In this document: piece by piece, positions 9,182 through 17,992 of the stretch
Layout of the letters: every line of letters starts with the position of its first letter
Position numbering within the stretch: the first letter of the stretch is position 1
NCBI GenBank assembly: GCA_037388885.1
Contig: JARRJS010000038.1
Location: forward strand, 1-64,000
DNA: 64,000 nt
From: JARRJS01 sp037388885
GTDB taxonomy: Bacteria > Gemmatimonadota > Gemmatimonadetes > Longimicrobiales > RSA9
Direction: 5' to 3'
Notes under the pieces: generated by a model
Seen by the model: the letters and a program-made list of their open reading frames with translations, nothing else
Databases searched by the model: none
What the model was told of the DNA's origin: nothing
Made by a program: the position numbers and the translations under genes

Positions 9182-9669
9182 TGCGGGGCAAGATCGGAGT
9201 GGCGGGAACGCGCGTGGTGGTGACACTGTTCGTGGCCGGGCTGGCGGCATGCGTGCCGACGCTGCGCCGACCGGAGGTGCGGCTGGTGAGCGTGCATATC
9301 ACCAGCCTCGGGTTGACGGGGGGCAACGTCCAGGTCCGGCTGCGGGTATACAACCCGAACGCGTTTGCCCTCGACGCCCAGGGCTTGAGCTACAACGTGG
9401 ACCTGGCCGAAGACTCGAGCGGCGATGCCTGGATGAGCCTGGCACAGGGCACGTACGACCAGGCCGTCCGGGTCGAGGCCGAGGACAGCGCGCAGGTCGA
9501 GATTCCCGTCGAGGTCAGCTACAGCGGACTCGGGGGTGCCTTCCGTTCTCTGCTGCAGCGAGGCAACTTTGATTATCGGATTCGTGGCAGCGTGGACCTG
9601 AAAGGGCCGATCAGAAAGAAGATTCCATACAGTCACAAGGGCATCGTGTCCATGAGTGGCGCCAGCTGA
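9181..9669 (+). CDS. LEA type 2 (WHy domain) lipoprotein
   Basis: A 162-residue secreted lipoprotein starting at ATG 9181, which shares its A with the rarA stop. A GTG at 9178 would add one residue. The signal ends VAGLAAC, giving lipid-modified Cys at about residue 24. The rest reads as a LEA14/WHy beta-sandwich: VQVRLRVYNPNAFALDAQGLSYNV is the family pattern of a conserved NPN in a beta strand, and it ends with VDLKGPIRKKIPYSHKG. Such proteins are linked to desiccation or envelope stress, but the exact role is unknown. Confidence 0.88.
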   Translation: MRGKIGVAGTRVVVTLFVAGLAACVPTLRRPEVRLVSVHITSLGLTGGNVQVRLRVYNPNAFALDAQGLSYNVDLAEDSSGDAWMSLAQGTYDQAVRVEAEDSAQVEIPVEVSYSGLGGAFRSLLQRGNFDYRIRGSVDLKGPIRKKIPYSHKGIVSMSGAS

Positions 9670-9754
9670 TCGTGGGCACGTTCGCCGGCTGCACTTGTTG
9701 GCCGTGGCGTCCGGCGTCCAGGGAGAACAACGGAACGAGAAACAGGAGAAGCCC

Positions 9755-11053
9755 ATCAATCGCACAATCGAAGTAGAACAGCCGCAGGATCGAGCCGTCC
9801 TGGTGGGGGCACCCACACGCGACGTATCCCCCGGGGCGGCGGATGAGCACCTTGAGGAGTTGCAGCGCCTGGCGGATACGGCAGGCGCCGCCGTGACCGA
9901 CGTGCTCAGGCAGCGTCTGGAGACGCCGCATCCCAAGTACTTCATCGGGGAAGGGAAGGCGCGCGAGCTGAAAGAGACCGTGCACGCGGCCGGCGCCGAT
10001 GTCGTCATCTTCGACGAAGACCTGTCGCCCGCGCAGGGCAAGAACCTGGAAGACCTGCTCGGCGTCCGCGTCATGGACAGGACCGAGCTCATCCTGGACA
10101 TCTTCGCCACCCGCGCCCGGACCAACGAGGCGCAGATGCAGGTGGAGCTGGCGCAGCTGGAATACCTGCTGCCACGTCTGAAGCGCATGTGGACCCACCT
10201 TTCGCGCATTCGCGGCGGCATCGGTCTGCGGGGCCCCGGTGAGACCCAGCTCGAGACCGACCGGCGCATTATCAGCCGCCGCATCTCCGACCTGCGCGAC
10301 AAGCTGGAAGTGGTCGCGCAGCGGCGGGCGACACAGAGAAAGGGCCGGTCCAGCGAATTCCAGGCGGCACTGGTGGGCTACACGAATGCCGGAAAGTCCT
10401 CCATCCTGCGCACATTGTCCGGCTCGCACCTGTTCGTCGAGAACCGGCTGTTCGCCACGCTGGACCCGGCGACCCGCCAGGTCCATCTGCCCATGGGTGC
10501 CAAGGTGCTGGTGAGCGACACGGTCGGCTTCATCCGCAAGCTGCCCCACGACCTGGTGGCTTCCTTCCGAGCCACGCTGGAGGAGGCGTTGGGAGCGGAC
10601 GTGCTCTTGCACGTGATCGACGCCTCGCACCCGGGGTGGGAGGAACAGAAGCAGGTCGTGGAGGAAGTGTTGAACGAGATCGGCCTTGGTCACCGGCCCG
10701 TCGTGCTGGTGTTCAACAAGGTCGACCAGCTCACCCACTCCGAGGAAGCGGCGCTACGCGTGCGGGTACGTGCCCTGTTCTCGACGCCATCCGTGTTCGT
10801 TTCCGCGATGGAGGAAAACGGTATGGACGAGCTGCTGGCCCGCTTGGAGGAGGAGGTGCGGGCCCAGCGGCCAGAGGTCCACGTGGTGATCCCCGCGGCC
10901 GATGGCGAGGCACTGGCAACGGTGTATCGGGAGGGGGAAGTGATCCACCAGGAACAGCGGGACACGGTCATCGATCTGTTCGCACGGCTCCCACGCCCCA
11001 TCCTGGGGCGGTTGCAGCAACGCGGCGGCGTCGTGATCCACGGGGCGGCGTGA
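9755..11053 (+). CDS. hflX: GTPase HflX (ribosome-splitting factor)
   Basis: OBG-HflX family GTPase that splits or rescues ribosomes under stress. It has the N-terminal glycine-rich HflX domain, the coiled linker with RGPGETQLETDRR, then the G domain: G1 GYTNAGKSS (208-216 from the start used here), G3 DTVGFI, and NKVD. The frame is open from GTG 9656, but those first 33 codons overlap the previous gene and resemble no HflX. The best ribosome site is AGGAG (9744-9748), 6 bases before ATC at 9755, so an ATC start (432 residues) is proposed. GTG at 9704 is another option. It is coupled to the next gene by a GTGA overlap. Confidence 0.93.
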   Translation: MNRTIEVEQPQDRAVLVGAPTRDVSPGAADEHLEELQRLADTAGAAVTDVLRQRLETPHPKYFIGEGKARELKETVHAAGADVVIFDEDLSPAQGKNLEDLLGVRVMDRTELILDIFATRARTNEAQMQVELAQLEYLLPRLKRMWTHLSRIRGGIGLRGPGETQLETDRRIISRRISDLRDKLEVVAQRRATQRKGRSSEFQAALVGYTNAGKSSILRTLSGSHLFVENRLFATLDPATRQVHLPMGAKVLVSDTVGFIRKLPHDLVASFRATLEEALGADVLLHVIDASHPGWEEQKQVVEEVLNEIGLGHRPVVLVFNKVDQLTHSEEAALRVRVRALFSTPSVFVSAMEENGMDELLARLEEEVRAQRPEVHVVIPAADGEALATVYREGEVIHQEQRDTVIDLFARLPRPILGRLQQRGGVVIHGAA

Positions 11054-11913
11054 GCGAGCGGGTCGTCATTGTCGGCCCGGGCCGCATGGGCCTCGCTCTC
11101 GGGGCCGCGCTCGTGCGCAGCGGCGCTGTCGAATGGTTGATCTACCAGGGCCGTGGACCGGAAGCGCCACCGCATCCACTCTTCGATGGCGGGGCACAAT
11201 ACGTCCTCGGACCAACAACCGTGCCCGAGGACGCGTCCATGCTCCTGCTGGCCGTTCCGGACGACGCGCTGCCCGAGGTGGCGCACCTGATGGCACGAGC
11301 CGGCCGCGCGCCGCGCGGCTGTTCGGCGTTCCACCTGTCGGGCGCCCTGTCCACCGACCTGCTGGCGCCGCTGCACGAAGCCGGCTACGCCGTCGGCTCC
11401 ATCCACCCCCTGCAGACGGTGGCGGACGCCTGGTCCGGCGCCGACCGGATGGCGGGCGCGTCCTTCGCCATCGCCGGTGAGCCGCTGGCCATGACCGCCG
11501 CACGGCGGCTCGTTGATGCCGTGGGTGGCCGGGCCATCGTCGTACCGCCTACGCTCCGGCCGCTCTATCATGCGGCGGCCGTGTTCGCGTCCAACTACCT
11601 GGTAGCCGTGACCGGCGTGGTCGTCGAGATGTTTCGCCAGGCGGGAGTCCGGGAAAACGACGCGGTGGCGGCCATTCTGCCCCTCATGCGCGGAACGCTC
11701 GAGAATCTGGAGGACCTCGGCCTCTCGGCGTCTCTGACCGGGCCCGTGGCCCGAGGCGACGTGGACACGGTGCGCCTTCATCTGTCGCGGTTGTCCGGTA
11801 CGGAGCGCGCACTATATTGCGCCCTGGGGCTGGTCACGCTGCGTCTGGCCAGGGCCGCCGGCCTGGACGAGGAACGGGCGGCCGACCTGGAATCGTTGTT
11901 GTCAACCGGCTGA
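11050..11913 (+). CDS. Rossmann-like and DUF2520 domain protein
   Basis: 287 residues, in two parts. The N-terminal NAD(P)-binding Rossmann fold has GPGRMG (9-14) after a beta strand, and the C-terminal all-helical domain is of the DUF2520 type (YHAAAVFASNYLVAVTG). The family is related to coenzyme F420-dependent/ketopantoate-type reductases; its reaction is not established. HPLQT near residue 120 is the conserved active-site-like motif. GTG start overlaps the hflX stop, and its own stop overlaps the pdxJ start. Confidence 0.88.
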   Translation: MSERVVIVGPGRMGLALGAALVRSGAVEWLIYQGRGPEAPPHPLFDGGAQYVLGPTTVPEDASMLLLAVPDDALPEVAHLMARAGRAPRGCSAFHLSGALSTDLLAPLHEAGYAVGSIHPLQTVADAWSGADRMAGASFAIAGEPLAMTAARRLVDAVGGRAIVVPPTLRPLYHAAAVFASNYLVAVTGVVVEMFRQAGVRENDAVAAILPLMRGTLENLEDLGLSASLTGPVARGDVDTVRLHLSRLSGTERALYCALGLVTLRLARAAGLDEERAADLESLLSTG

Positions 11914-12659
11914 TGCGTCTCCATATCAACATCGACCACGTCGCTACGGTTCGGCAGGCTCGCCGCACGGACGAGCCGGACCCGGTGCGTGCTGCCGTGC
12001 TGGCGGAGCTGGGTGGCGCCGATGGCATCACGGTGCATCTGCGCGAGGATCGACGTCATATCCAGGAGCGTGATGTTCGCCTGCTGGCGGCCACCGTGCG
12101 TACCGGCGTGAACCTGGAGCTGGCGGCGGTGGAAGACGTCCTGGCTGTGGCCACCGAGCTGCGCCCCATGGAGGCGACGCTCGTGCCCGAGAAGCGGGAA
12201 GAGGTGACGACGGAAGGCGGGTTGGCGCTGATACAGCCAGGCGACCGCGCTCGCATCGGGGATGCAGTCGCTCGGCTGAAGGACGCCGGCATCCGCACAT
12301 CGCTGTTCATCGATCCGGAGCCGGAAGCACTGCATGCCGCCGTGGAGCTGGGTGCGGATGCCATCGAGCTGCATACCGGCGAGTTCGCGGAACGGTGGAA
12401 GGTCCGACAGGACGTCGGCGAGCAGGTGGCGCGGTTACGACGGGCGGCGGCGCTTGGCGTTTCCCTGGATCTGGACGTTCACGCGGGACACGGGCTCACG
12501 TACGAGAACGTCGCCCTCATCGCAGCCCTGCAGGACGTTCAGGAGTTGAACATCGGGCACACCGTGATCAGCCGGGCCCTGTTCGTGGGGATGGAGGAGG
12601 CGGTGCGGGAGATGGTGCGGCGGATCCGTGAGGCTCGCTCCAAGGTTGAAGGAGGGTAA
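11913..12659 (+). CDS. pdxJ: Pyridoxine 5'-phosphate synthase
   Basis: Condenses 1-deoxyxylulose 5-phosphate with 3-amino-2-oxopropyl phosphate to give pyridoxine 5'-phosphate in the DXP-dependent vitamin B6 route. The 248-residue TIM barrel has the signature start RLHINIDHVATVRQAR, then TVHLREDRRHI and LVPEKREEVTTEGG, and ends with NIGHTVISRALFVG. It starts on the A of the preceding TGA. Family length is usual. No pdxA is seen in the window. Confidence 0.97.
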   Translation: MRLHINIDHVATVRQARRTDEPDPVRAAVLAELGGADGITVHLREDRRHIQERDVRLLAATVRTGVNLELAAVEDVLAVATELRPMEATLVPEKREEVTTEGGLALIQPGDRARIGDAVARLKDAGIRTSLFIDPEPEALHAAVELGADAIELHTGEFAERWKVRQDVGEQVARLRRAAALGVSLDLDVHAGHGLTYENVALIAALQDVQELNIGHTVISRALFVGMEEAVREMVRRIREARSKVEGG

Positions 12660-12662
12660 ACA

Positions 12663-13145
12663 GTGTCGCACCTGTTCGCGTTCTTCCGGGAGGAGGCAGC
12701 GGAACAGCTGTCCGGCATGCGAGCCAGCCTGCTGGATGGCGATGCGGAGGAGTTGTACCGGCAGGCGCGGGTGTTGCGCGGCAGTGCGCAGCTGGCTCGC
12801 CAGGAGGTCGTTCGGCAGCTGGCGGCCCGGATCGAAGCGACGGCGCAGCGGCTGGCGCACGGGGAGCTCCACTGGGATGCCGGCGTGCGCGCAGAGCTGA
12901 GCGACGCGACGGCCGAGCTCGAGCGCCGGGTCGGCAACGCACGGGAACAGCAGGATACGATGCAATCGGAGGATGACGTGGCGGAGCAGGAGGTGGTTCC
13001 CATCACCAAGTTGTCGTACGCGGGCGACCGGGCGCTGGATCGCGCCGTGGAGCTGCGTGCGCGGCTGGAGCAGCATGTCGCCGATCCCGATGGCGTCGAG
13101 CTGCTGGCTGAGCTGTACGACCTGATCGAGCTCGGCAGGACGTGA
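12663..13145 (+). CDS. Hypothetical helical protein with degenerate Hpt-like segment
   Basis: 160 residues from a GTG 3 bases after the pdxJ stop, GGAGG just upstream. It is helical and charged. Residues 33-58 (RQARVLRGSAQLARQEVV...) resemble the His-phosphotransfer helix pattern aHxLKGSA, but Arg36 sits where the phospho-His would be, so it could not relay phosphate. The C-terminal third has no match I recognise. It overlaps the flippase-like gene by 4 bases. It may be only a helical bundle that resembles Hpt by chance. Confidence 0.75.
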   Translation: MSHLFAFFREEAAEQLSGMRASLLDGDAEELYRQARVLRGSAQLARQEVVRQLAARIEATAQRLAHGELHWDAGVRAELSDATAELERRVGNAREQQDTMQSEDDVAEQEVVPITKLSYAGDRALDRAVELRARLEQHVADPDGVELLAELYDLIELGRT

Positions 13146-14218
13146 ACGAAACGACGGGCGCGCCGCAGGCCCGCGGTCCGGTCGGCGCTCGATTCGATTG
13201 GAAGGCCGTGCTTGGCGTGCTCGTCAGCATCGGCCTTCTGTATTACGCGTTGCGGGGTGTCGACTTCCACGATGTCGCCGGGCGGGTCTTGCTCGCCCAT
13301 CCCCTCCTGCTCCTGGTGGCCGTAACCGTCAACTTCCTGGCGTTTCCCTTGCGCGCACTCCGCTGGCGGGCCCTGCTGGAGCCGGTGCGCGTGACAGGCT
13401 TCGGGAACCGGTTCGCCGCCACGTGCGTGGGCTTCATGGCCAACAACCTGCTGCCGGCCAGAGTCGGCGAGTTCGCCCGCGCCTACGCCCTGTCTCGCCT
13501 CGAGCCGGTGCGCATGACGGCGTCCTTCGGATCTCTCGTTGTGGAACGGCTCTTCGACATCATCGTCGTCGTGGCCTCGCTGCTCCTCGCCATGACGCTG
13601 CCCGGCTTCCCCGCCATGAACGCCGCCATGCCGGAGGTGTGGCGCGCAGCCGAAACCATCCTCGCGCTGTTCGCCATCGGCTTCGTGGTCGTGCTGGTGA
13701 TGGTCACGTGGCCCGAACGTTCGGTAGCGGTTTTCGAGACGGTTGCGCGGCGGACCTTGCCACACGCCGTGCGCCGCAAAGTCATCGACCTGCTGGAAGG
13801 CTTTCTCCAGGGGCTGACGGCCGTGCGGCAGCCGATCCTGGTCATCCGCATCGCTGTGTGGTCTGCGGCGGTCTGGGGCGTGAACGCCCTTTCCTTCTGG
13901 ATCGGCTTCCACGCGTTCGGCATCGACGTGCCGTTCAGCGGTGCTCTGTTCCTCCAATCCATCATCGCGCTCGCCGTGTCGTTGCCGTCCGTTCCCGGGT
14001 TCTTCGGTATCTACGAGGCCGCTGTGCGCGTCGGGCTGGTGGGCATCTGGGGTGTGGGGACTACGCCGGCCATCGCCTTCGCCCTCGGCTTCCACATCAC
14101 CACGTTCATCCCCGTGACCCTGTTCGGTCTCTTCTACGTCTGGCGGCTCGGGCTCACGTGGTCGGAGGTTGGGCGGAGTGATGAGGCCGTAGATGAGGCG
14201 GTGGAGCGGAGCACGTGA
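13142..14218 (+). CDS. Flippase-like integral membrane protein (LPG synthase TM domain / UPF0104)
   Basis: 358 residues with about eight membrane segments, starting after a short polar N-terminus. It matches the lysylphosphatidylglycerol-synthase TM/AglD-like family: FLAFPLRALRWRALL, then MANNLLPARVGEFARAYAL (the conserved NNLLP-RxGE motif) and the late SLPSVPGFFGIYEAA. Members flip or help transfer lipid-linked groups. The aminoacyltransferase domain of MprF is absent here, so substrate is unknown. GTG start overlaps the previous stop, and its stop overlaps ispE. Confidence 0.88.
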   Translation: MNETTGAPQARGPVGARFDWKAVLGVLVSIGLLYYALRGVDFHDVAGRVLLAHPLLLLVAVTVNFLAFPLRALRWRALLEPVRVTGFGNRFAATCVGFMANNLLPARVGEFARAYALSRLEPVRMTASFGSLVVERLFDIIVVVASLLLAMTLPGFPAMNAAMPEVWRAAETILALFAIGFVVVLVMVTWPERSVAVFETVARRTLPHAVRRKVIDLLEGFLQGLTAVRQPILVIRIAVWSAAVWGVNALSFWIGFHAFGIDVPFSGALFLQSIIALAVSLPSVPGFFGIYEAAVRVGLVGIWGVGTTPAIAFALGFHITTFIPVTLFGLFYVWRLGLTWSEVGRSDEAVDEAVERST

Positions 14219-15084
14219 GCCAAGCGTCTTTGACGATGGAGGCTCCGGCGAAGATCAACCTGTGGCTTTCCGTGTTGGCCCGGGAAGCATCCGGGTATCA
14301 CCAGATCGAGACCGTGTTCCACGCCCTGGACCTCGCGGACGAGTTGTCGGTCACGCTGGCGGACCGGGGATTCCAGCTCCGCGTGGAGGGTGGCGATGTC
14401 GGCCCTTCGGACGACAACCTGGTTACCCGGGCGACGCGAGTTTTTCAGCAGAGATGCGGAGTCCCGGGTGGCGTGCAGTTTCGCCTGGTGAAGCGGATCC
14501 CTGCGGGCGCCGGCCTGGGCGGCGGTTCCAGCGATGCGGCCGCCGCACTGCTGGCCTTGAACACGCTGTGCCATGTGCCCCTCGTACGGGATGAGCTCAT
14601 CGCGCTGGGTGCTACCATCGGCAGCGATGTACCGTTCTTCCTGTGCGGCTCCGCCCATGCCCTTGCCTGGGGTCGCGGGCAGCGGCTTCTGCCCCTGCCA
14701 CCCCTTCCGCAGCGCCCCGTTCTGCTCGTCGTGCCGCCCTTCGCCAGCCCGACGGCGGAAGCATATCGCCGTCTGTCCGACGTGGCCACGCGCCCGGCAC
14801 CCGCCGGGGCGCTGAGCCACGCCGCACTCCTGCGCTGGGACGATGTGGCCGCCAGTGCCGGCAACGACTTCGAGCGCGTCGTACTTCCGGAACACCCGCC
14901 CCTGATGGCCGTTCGGGACGCGCTGAAAGCCGACGGTGCGGCGCCAGCACTCCTGACGGGCAGCGGGTCGGCCGTGTTCGGCGTCTTTCACGACGACGTC
15001 TCCCGCGAGCGCGCCGCGGCGGACATCGGTCGCGACTGGCCCGACTTCCAGCTCGTCCACACACGCACCGCAGGCGACTCATAA
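14215..15084 (+). CDS. ispE: 4-diphosphocytidyl-2-C-methyl-D-erythritol kinase
   Basis: GHMP kinase of the MEP isoprenoid pathway; 289 residues. It shows APAKINLWL at the N-terminus with the catalytic Lys13, the ATP loop PAGAGLGGGSSDAAAA (96-111), GSDVPFFLCG, and the late LLTGSGSAVFG. GTG start overlaps the previous gene. The order ispE, tRNA-Gln, prs, rplY, pth recurs in many bacteria. PdxJ upstream uses the same DXP precursor pool. Confidence 0.97.
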   Translation: MSQASLTMEAPAKINLWLSVLAREASGYHQIETVFHALDLADELSVTLADRGFQLRVEGGDVGPSDDNLVTRATRVFQQRCGVPGGVQFRLVKRIPAGAGLGGGSSDAAAALLALNTLCHVPLVRDELIALGATIGSDVPFFLCGSAHALAWGRGQRLLPLPPLPQRPVLLVVPPFASPTAEAYRRLSDVATRPAPAGALSHAALLRWDDVAASAGNDFERVVLPEHPPLMAVRDALKADGAAPALLTGSGSAVFGVFHDDVSRERAAADIGRDWPDFQLVHTRTAGDS

Positions 15085-15145
15085 GACCGCCGCCGGTTGA
15101 AAGGCTTCGCTCCTCGGCGTAACTTCCCACGGCTTCCCGATACGG

Positions 15146-15218
15146 TCCCCCCTGGTGTAATCGGCAGTCACGCCGGCCTTTGGAGCCGGAAGTCCAGGTT
15201 CGAGCCCTGGGGGGGCCG
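15146..15218 (+). tRNA. tRNA-Gln (anticodon TTG)
   Basis: The D stem is GTG/CAC (15155-15157, 15169-15171). The anticodon stem is CCGGC/GCCGG with loop CTTTGGA, giving anticodon TTG at 15180-15182. The T arm is CCAGG-TTCGAGC-CCTGG (15194-15210). The 3' acceptor strand is GGGGGCC with discriminator G at 15218 and no encoded CCA. The 5' acceptor strand is odd: the seven bases before T8 are TCCCCCC, which leaves 1-72 and 2-71 unpaired. GGTCCCC (15144-15150) would pair perfectly if two C of the C6 run were absent. The tRNA identity is secure; the 5' end is not. Confidence 0.9.
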
Positions 15219-15738
15219 GCTCGGGTCACCCCTCGGGCTTCATGGGCCGCGTTGTAGCGCCTCGGTTCATCCGCGTCTTCGCTCTGGTGCGTTCCACCAC
15301 GACCGTCTATCTTGCAAACCGCTCCTGAGATGCCGGACGGCCACGTCCGGTGCCGACCCCTGGAGCATCCAAAGTCATGGGATTCCTGCCGCCGGAGATT
15401 TCATTGCATTACGAAACACCAGATGGCACCCAGGCATCCATACCGGACTGCCTGGCGTTTAGCCTGGAACGGTACTTCGATTTCCGAAGGCCGGTGGAAT
15501 TGCGTGCAACGTCCCACACAGCCGTGCTGGAACGCATCCGCCCCACAGTCAGTGAAGCGTGTCAAACCCACTTCACTGCATTCCTGCGGCAGCTCCGCTC
15601 CGAGGGGTCGCTCACGCTGCATCGCTGAGCAGTTCGCGGTGAGCGCGCGCGGCGCGCAATACAGTTGACACCCGGAACGTTTCCGATACCTTACAGGCCT
15701 GTTGCTCAGGCTATTGGAAAACTCGCACCCGTACGTGC
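15219..15738 (+). other. Intergenic region between tRNA-Gln and prs
   Basis: About 520 bases with lower coding signal. A frame from ATG 15377 to 15628 (about 83 codons, starting MGFLPPEISLHYE) is open, but it has no clear ribosome site and no family I recognise, so I do not call it a gene. The right end carries the prs promoter. No terminator with a T-run was seen after the tRNA. Confidence 0.5.
15665..15692 (+). promoter_or_regulatory. Sigma-70-type promoter of prs-rplY-pth
   Basis: A perfect TTGACA at 15665-15670 is followed after 16 bases by TACCTT at 15687-15692. The same TACCTT -10 occurs in the SRP RNA promoter at 40727. The predicted transcript start near 15699 leaves a 40-base leader to the prs ATG. 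Confidence 0.65.
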
Positions 15739-16689
15739 ATGTCGGATCATCAGGTCCGCGGACCGCTGCTGCTCATGGCCGGTACTGCGAATCGGCCGCT
15801 GGCGGAGGAAATCGCGGAATCCATCGGCATTCCACTCGGGGATGTGACGATCTCGCGCTTTGAGGACGGCGAGATCTTCGTTCGTATCAATCAGAACGCG
15901 CGGGGGCGCGACGCGTTCATCATCCAGCCGACGCCACCGCCGGCGGACAGCCTGATGGAGCTGCTGCTGATGGTGGACGCAGCGAAGCGGGCATCGGCGG
16001 CGCGGGTGACGGTGGTGACGCCGTATTACGGGTATGCGCGCCAGGATCGGAAAGACCAGCCGCGCGTGGCGATCGGTGCGAAGCTGGTCGCGAACCTGAT
16101 GGAGGCGGCGGGCGCGGATCGGGTGCTTGGCATGGATTTTCATACGCACCAGATCCAGGGCTTTTTCGACGTGCCGGTGGATCACCTGTACGCGGCGCCG
16201 GTGCTGACCCGCTATTTCCAGGATATGGACCTGGAAGACCCGGTCGTGGTGGCGCCGGATGTGGGTGCGGCCAAGATGGCGCGTGGCTTTGCCCGGCGGA
16301 TCAACGCAAATTTTGCCATCATTGACAAGCGTCGTCCTGCGCAGAACGTGGCGGAGGTGCTGACGGTGGTGGGCGAAGTGGAGGGTCGGCCGTGCCTGAT
16401 CGTGGACGACATGATCGACACGGCGGGCACGATGACCAGCGTGATCGAGGCGCTCAAGGAGCGCGACGCGACGGAAATCTACGTGGCCGCGACGCACGCG
16501 CTGCTTTCGGGCCCCGCTGTCCAGCGACTGGAGGCGGCGCCCACGGAAGCCGTGGTGGTGACCAACACGCTGAACGTCCCGAAGGAGAAGCGGTTCCCGA
16601 AGCTGAAGGTGCTGTCCATCGCACAATTGCTGGCGCGAGCGATCCGCTACACGCACTCGAACGAATCAGTGAGCCAGCTGTTCGACTGA
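15739..16689 (+). CDS. prs: Ribose-phosphate pyrophosphokinase
   Basis: Makes PRPP from ribose 5-phosphate and ATP for nucleotide, His and Trp synthesis. 316 residues, the usual length. It shows the class I features RFEDGEIFVRI, the flexible loop region TPYYGYARQDRKDQPR, DFHTHQIQGFF, and the PRPP-binding motif VDDMIDTAGT (222-231). ATG at 15739 follows its own promoter. First gene of a prs-rplY-pth unit. Confidence 0.97.
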   Translation: MSDHQVRGPLLLMAGTANRPLAEEIAESIGIPLGDVTISRFEDGEIFVRINQNARGRDAFIIQPTPPPADSLMELLLMVDAAKRASAARVTVVTPYYGYARQDRKDQPRVAIGAKLVANLMEAAGADRVLGMDFHTHQIQGFFDVPVDHLYAAPVLTRYFQDMDLEDPVVVAPDVGAAKMARGFARRINANFAIIDKRRPAQNVAEVLTVVGEVEGRPCLIVDDMIDTAGTMTSVIEALKERDATEIYVAATHALLSGPAVQRLEAAPTEAVVVTNTLNVPKEKRFPKLKVLSIAQLLARAIRYTHSNESVSQLFD

Positions 16690-16705
16690 AGGGAGAAGGG
16701 AAGGT

Positions 16706-17398
16706 ATGACGGAGACGGTGACGTTGAAGGCCTTGCCGCGGAAGGAAAGGGGCAAGGGTCCCGCACGCAGGATGCGGCGGGATGGCCGGATTCCGGCCGT
16801 GGTATACGGGCGCAACGAGGAGACGCGCTCCTTGAGCATCGATGCCCACGAGTTCGACAACCTGATGCGGCACGTATCGCTGGAGAACACCCTGATCGAT
16901 CTGTCCATCAAGGGTAAGCGCGGCAAGATCCGGGCGCTGGTGGGCGAGGTGCAGGTGAACCCGGTGAAGGCGGAAGTGCTGCACGTGGATTTCCTCCAGA
17001 TCCAGGCGGGCCAGAAAGTGCACGTGCAGGTCCCGATCCGCCTCGAGGGTGCAGCGGAAGGCGTCAAGGAAGGCGGCGTGTTGCAGCACGTGCTGCACGA
17101 GGTGGAAGTGCGCTGCTCCTCCGATGCGATCCCGGAAGAATTCACGGTGGACGTGTCCGCGCTGGTCATCGGCGACTCCATCCATATCTCCGACATGGCG
17201 TTTCCGGACGGTGTGGAAGTGCAGGTCGACGAGGATCGGACGGTGTGCCTGGTGGCGGCGCCGCGCGTGCTGGTGACCGAGGAGGAGGAAGAAGAAGCGG
17301 CCGAGTTGGAAGAGGGCATGGAGCCGGAGTTGGTCGGTCGGGAAGAAGGCGAGGAAGCGGAAGAGGCCGAGGACGAGGAGTCCAACGCGGAATCCTGA
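16706..17398 (+). CDS. rplY: Large ribosomal subunit protein bL25, CTC (long) form
   Basis: 5S rRNA-binding ribosomal protein with the extra C-terminal domain of the general-stress CTC family; 230 residues. The N-terminal L25 domain contains LKALPRKERGKGPARRMRRDG and PAVVYGR. The TL5-type C domain follows from about residue 95. The last 45 residues form a very acidic tail (runs of Glu), probably disordered. GGGAAGG ribosome site before ATG 16706. It directly abuts pth. Confidence 0.95.
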   Translation: MTETVTLKALPRKERGKGPARRMRRDGRIPAVVYGRNEETRSLSIDAHEFDNLMRHVSLENTLIDLSIKGKRGKIRALVGEVQVNPVKAEVLHVDFLQIQAGQKVHVQVPIRLEGAAEGVKEGGVLQHVLHEVEVRCSSDAIPEEFTVDVSALVIGDSIHISDMAFPDGVEVQVDEDRTVCLVAAPRVLVTEEEEEEAAELEEGMEPELVGREEGEEAEEAEDEESNAES

Positions 17399-17962
17399 GT
17401 GAAAGTCGTGTGTGGGTTGGGCAATCCTGGCCCGGAATACGACGCGACCCGGCACAACGTCGGGTGGTGGCTCGTGGACCGGATTGCCGCCGATTGGGGG
17501 CTCGGTCCGTTCCGAGGTGAAGCACAAGCGCTGATCGCGGCGGGCCAGGTGGGTCCGCATCACGTACTGCTGGTCAAACCTCGCACGTACATGAATCGCA
17601 GTGGGGCGGCGCTTGCCCCGTTCCGGCACGTCGACGGCTTCGATGTCACCCGCGACCTTCTCGTGGTGGTGGATGATGCCGTGCTGGACGTGGGACGCGT
17701 CCGGTTCCGGCCCGCAGGCAGCGCCGGCGGGCACAACGGCCTGAAGTCGGTGGAATCGGCGCTGGGCACTCGGGAGTACGCCCGTTTGCGGATCGGCGTG
17801 GGCACGCCGCCGGATGGCGTGGACCTGGCCGATTGGGTGCTGTCCGGATTGCCGGCGGAGGAAGAGGAGCGAATCGTCGCGTTGCTGCCGGACCTGGCCG
17901 CGGGTGTGCGGCTCTGGTTGGACGAGGGGATTGAGGCGGCGATGAGTCGGTACAACAGATAG
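17399..17962 (+). CDS. pth: Peptidyl-tRNA hydrolase
   Basis: Releases tRNA from prematurely dropped peptidyl-tRNA. 187 residues. Signature GLGNPGPEYDATRHNVG with catalytic His19, then KPRTYMNRSG, and VVVDDAVLDVGRVRFR with GSAGGHNGLKS. GTG start at 17399 is the first base after the rplY stop. The rplY-pth pair is a widely conserved order. Confidence 0.97.
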   Translation: MKVVCGLGNPGPEYDATRHNVGWWLVDRIAADWGLGPFRGEAQALIAAGQVGPHHVLLVKPRTYMNRSGAALAPFRHVDGFDVTRDLLVVVDDAVLDVGRVRFRPAGSAGGHNGLKSVESALGTREYARLRIGVGTPPDGVDLADWVLSGLPAEEEERIVALLPDLAAGVRLWLDEGIEAAMSRYNR

Positions 17963-17992
17963 CAGACCAACTGACAAACAGCGGAGGCGTTC

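Noticed and set aside
15377..15628. An 83-codon open frame between tRNA-Gln and prs.
   Set aside because: No ribosome site, no family, and atypical codon positions; kept only as a note in the intergenic entry.
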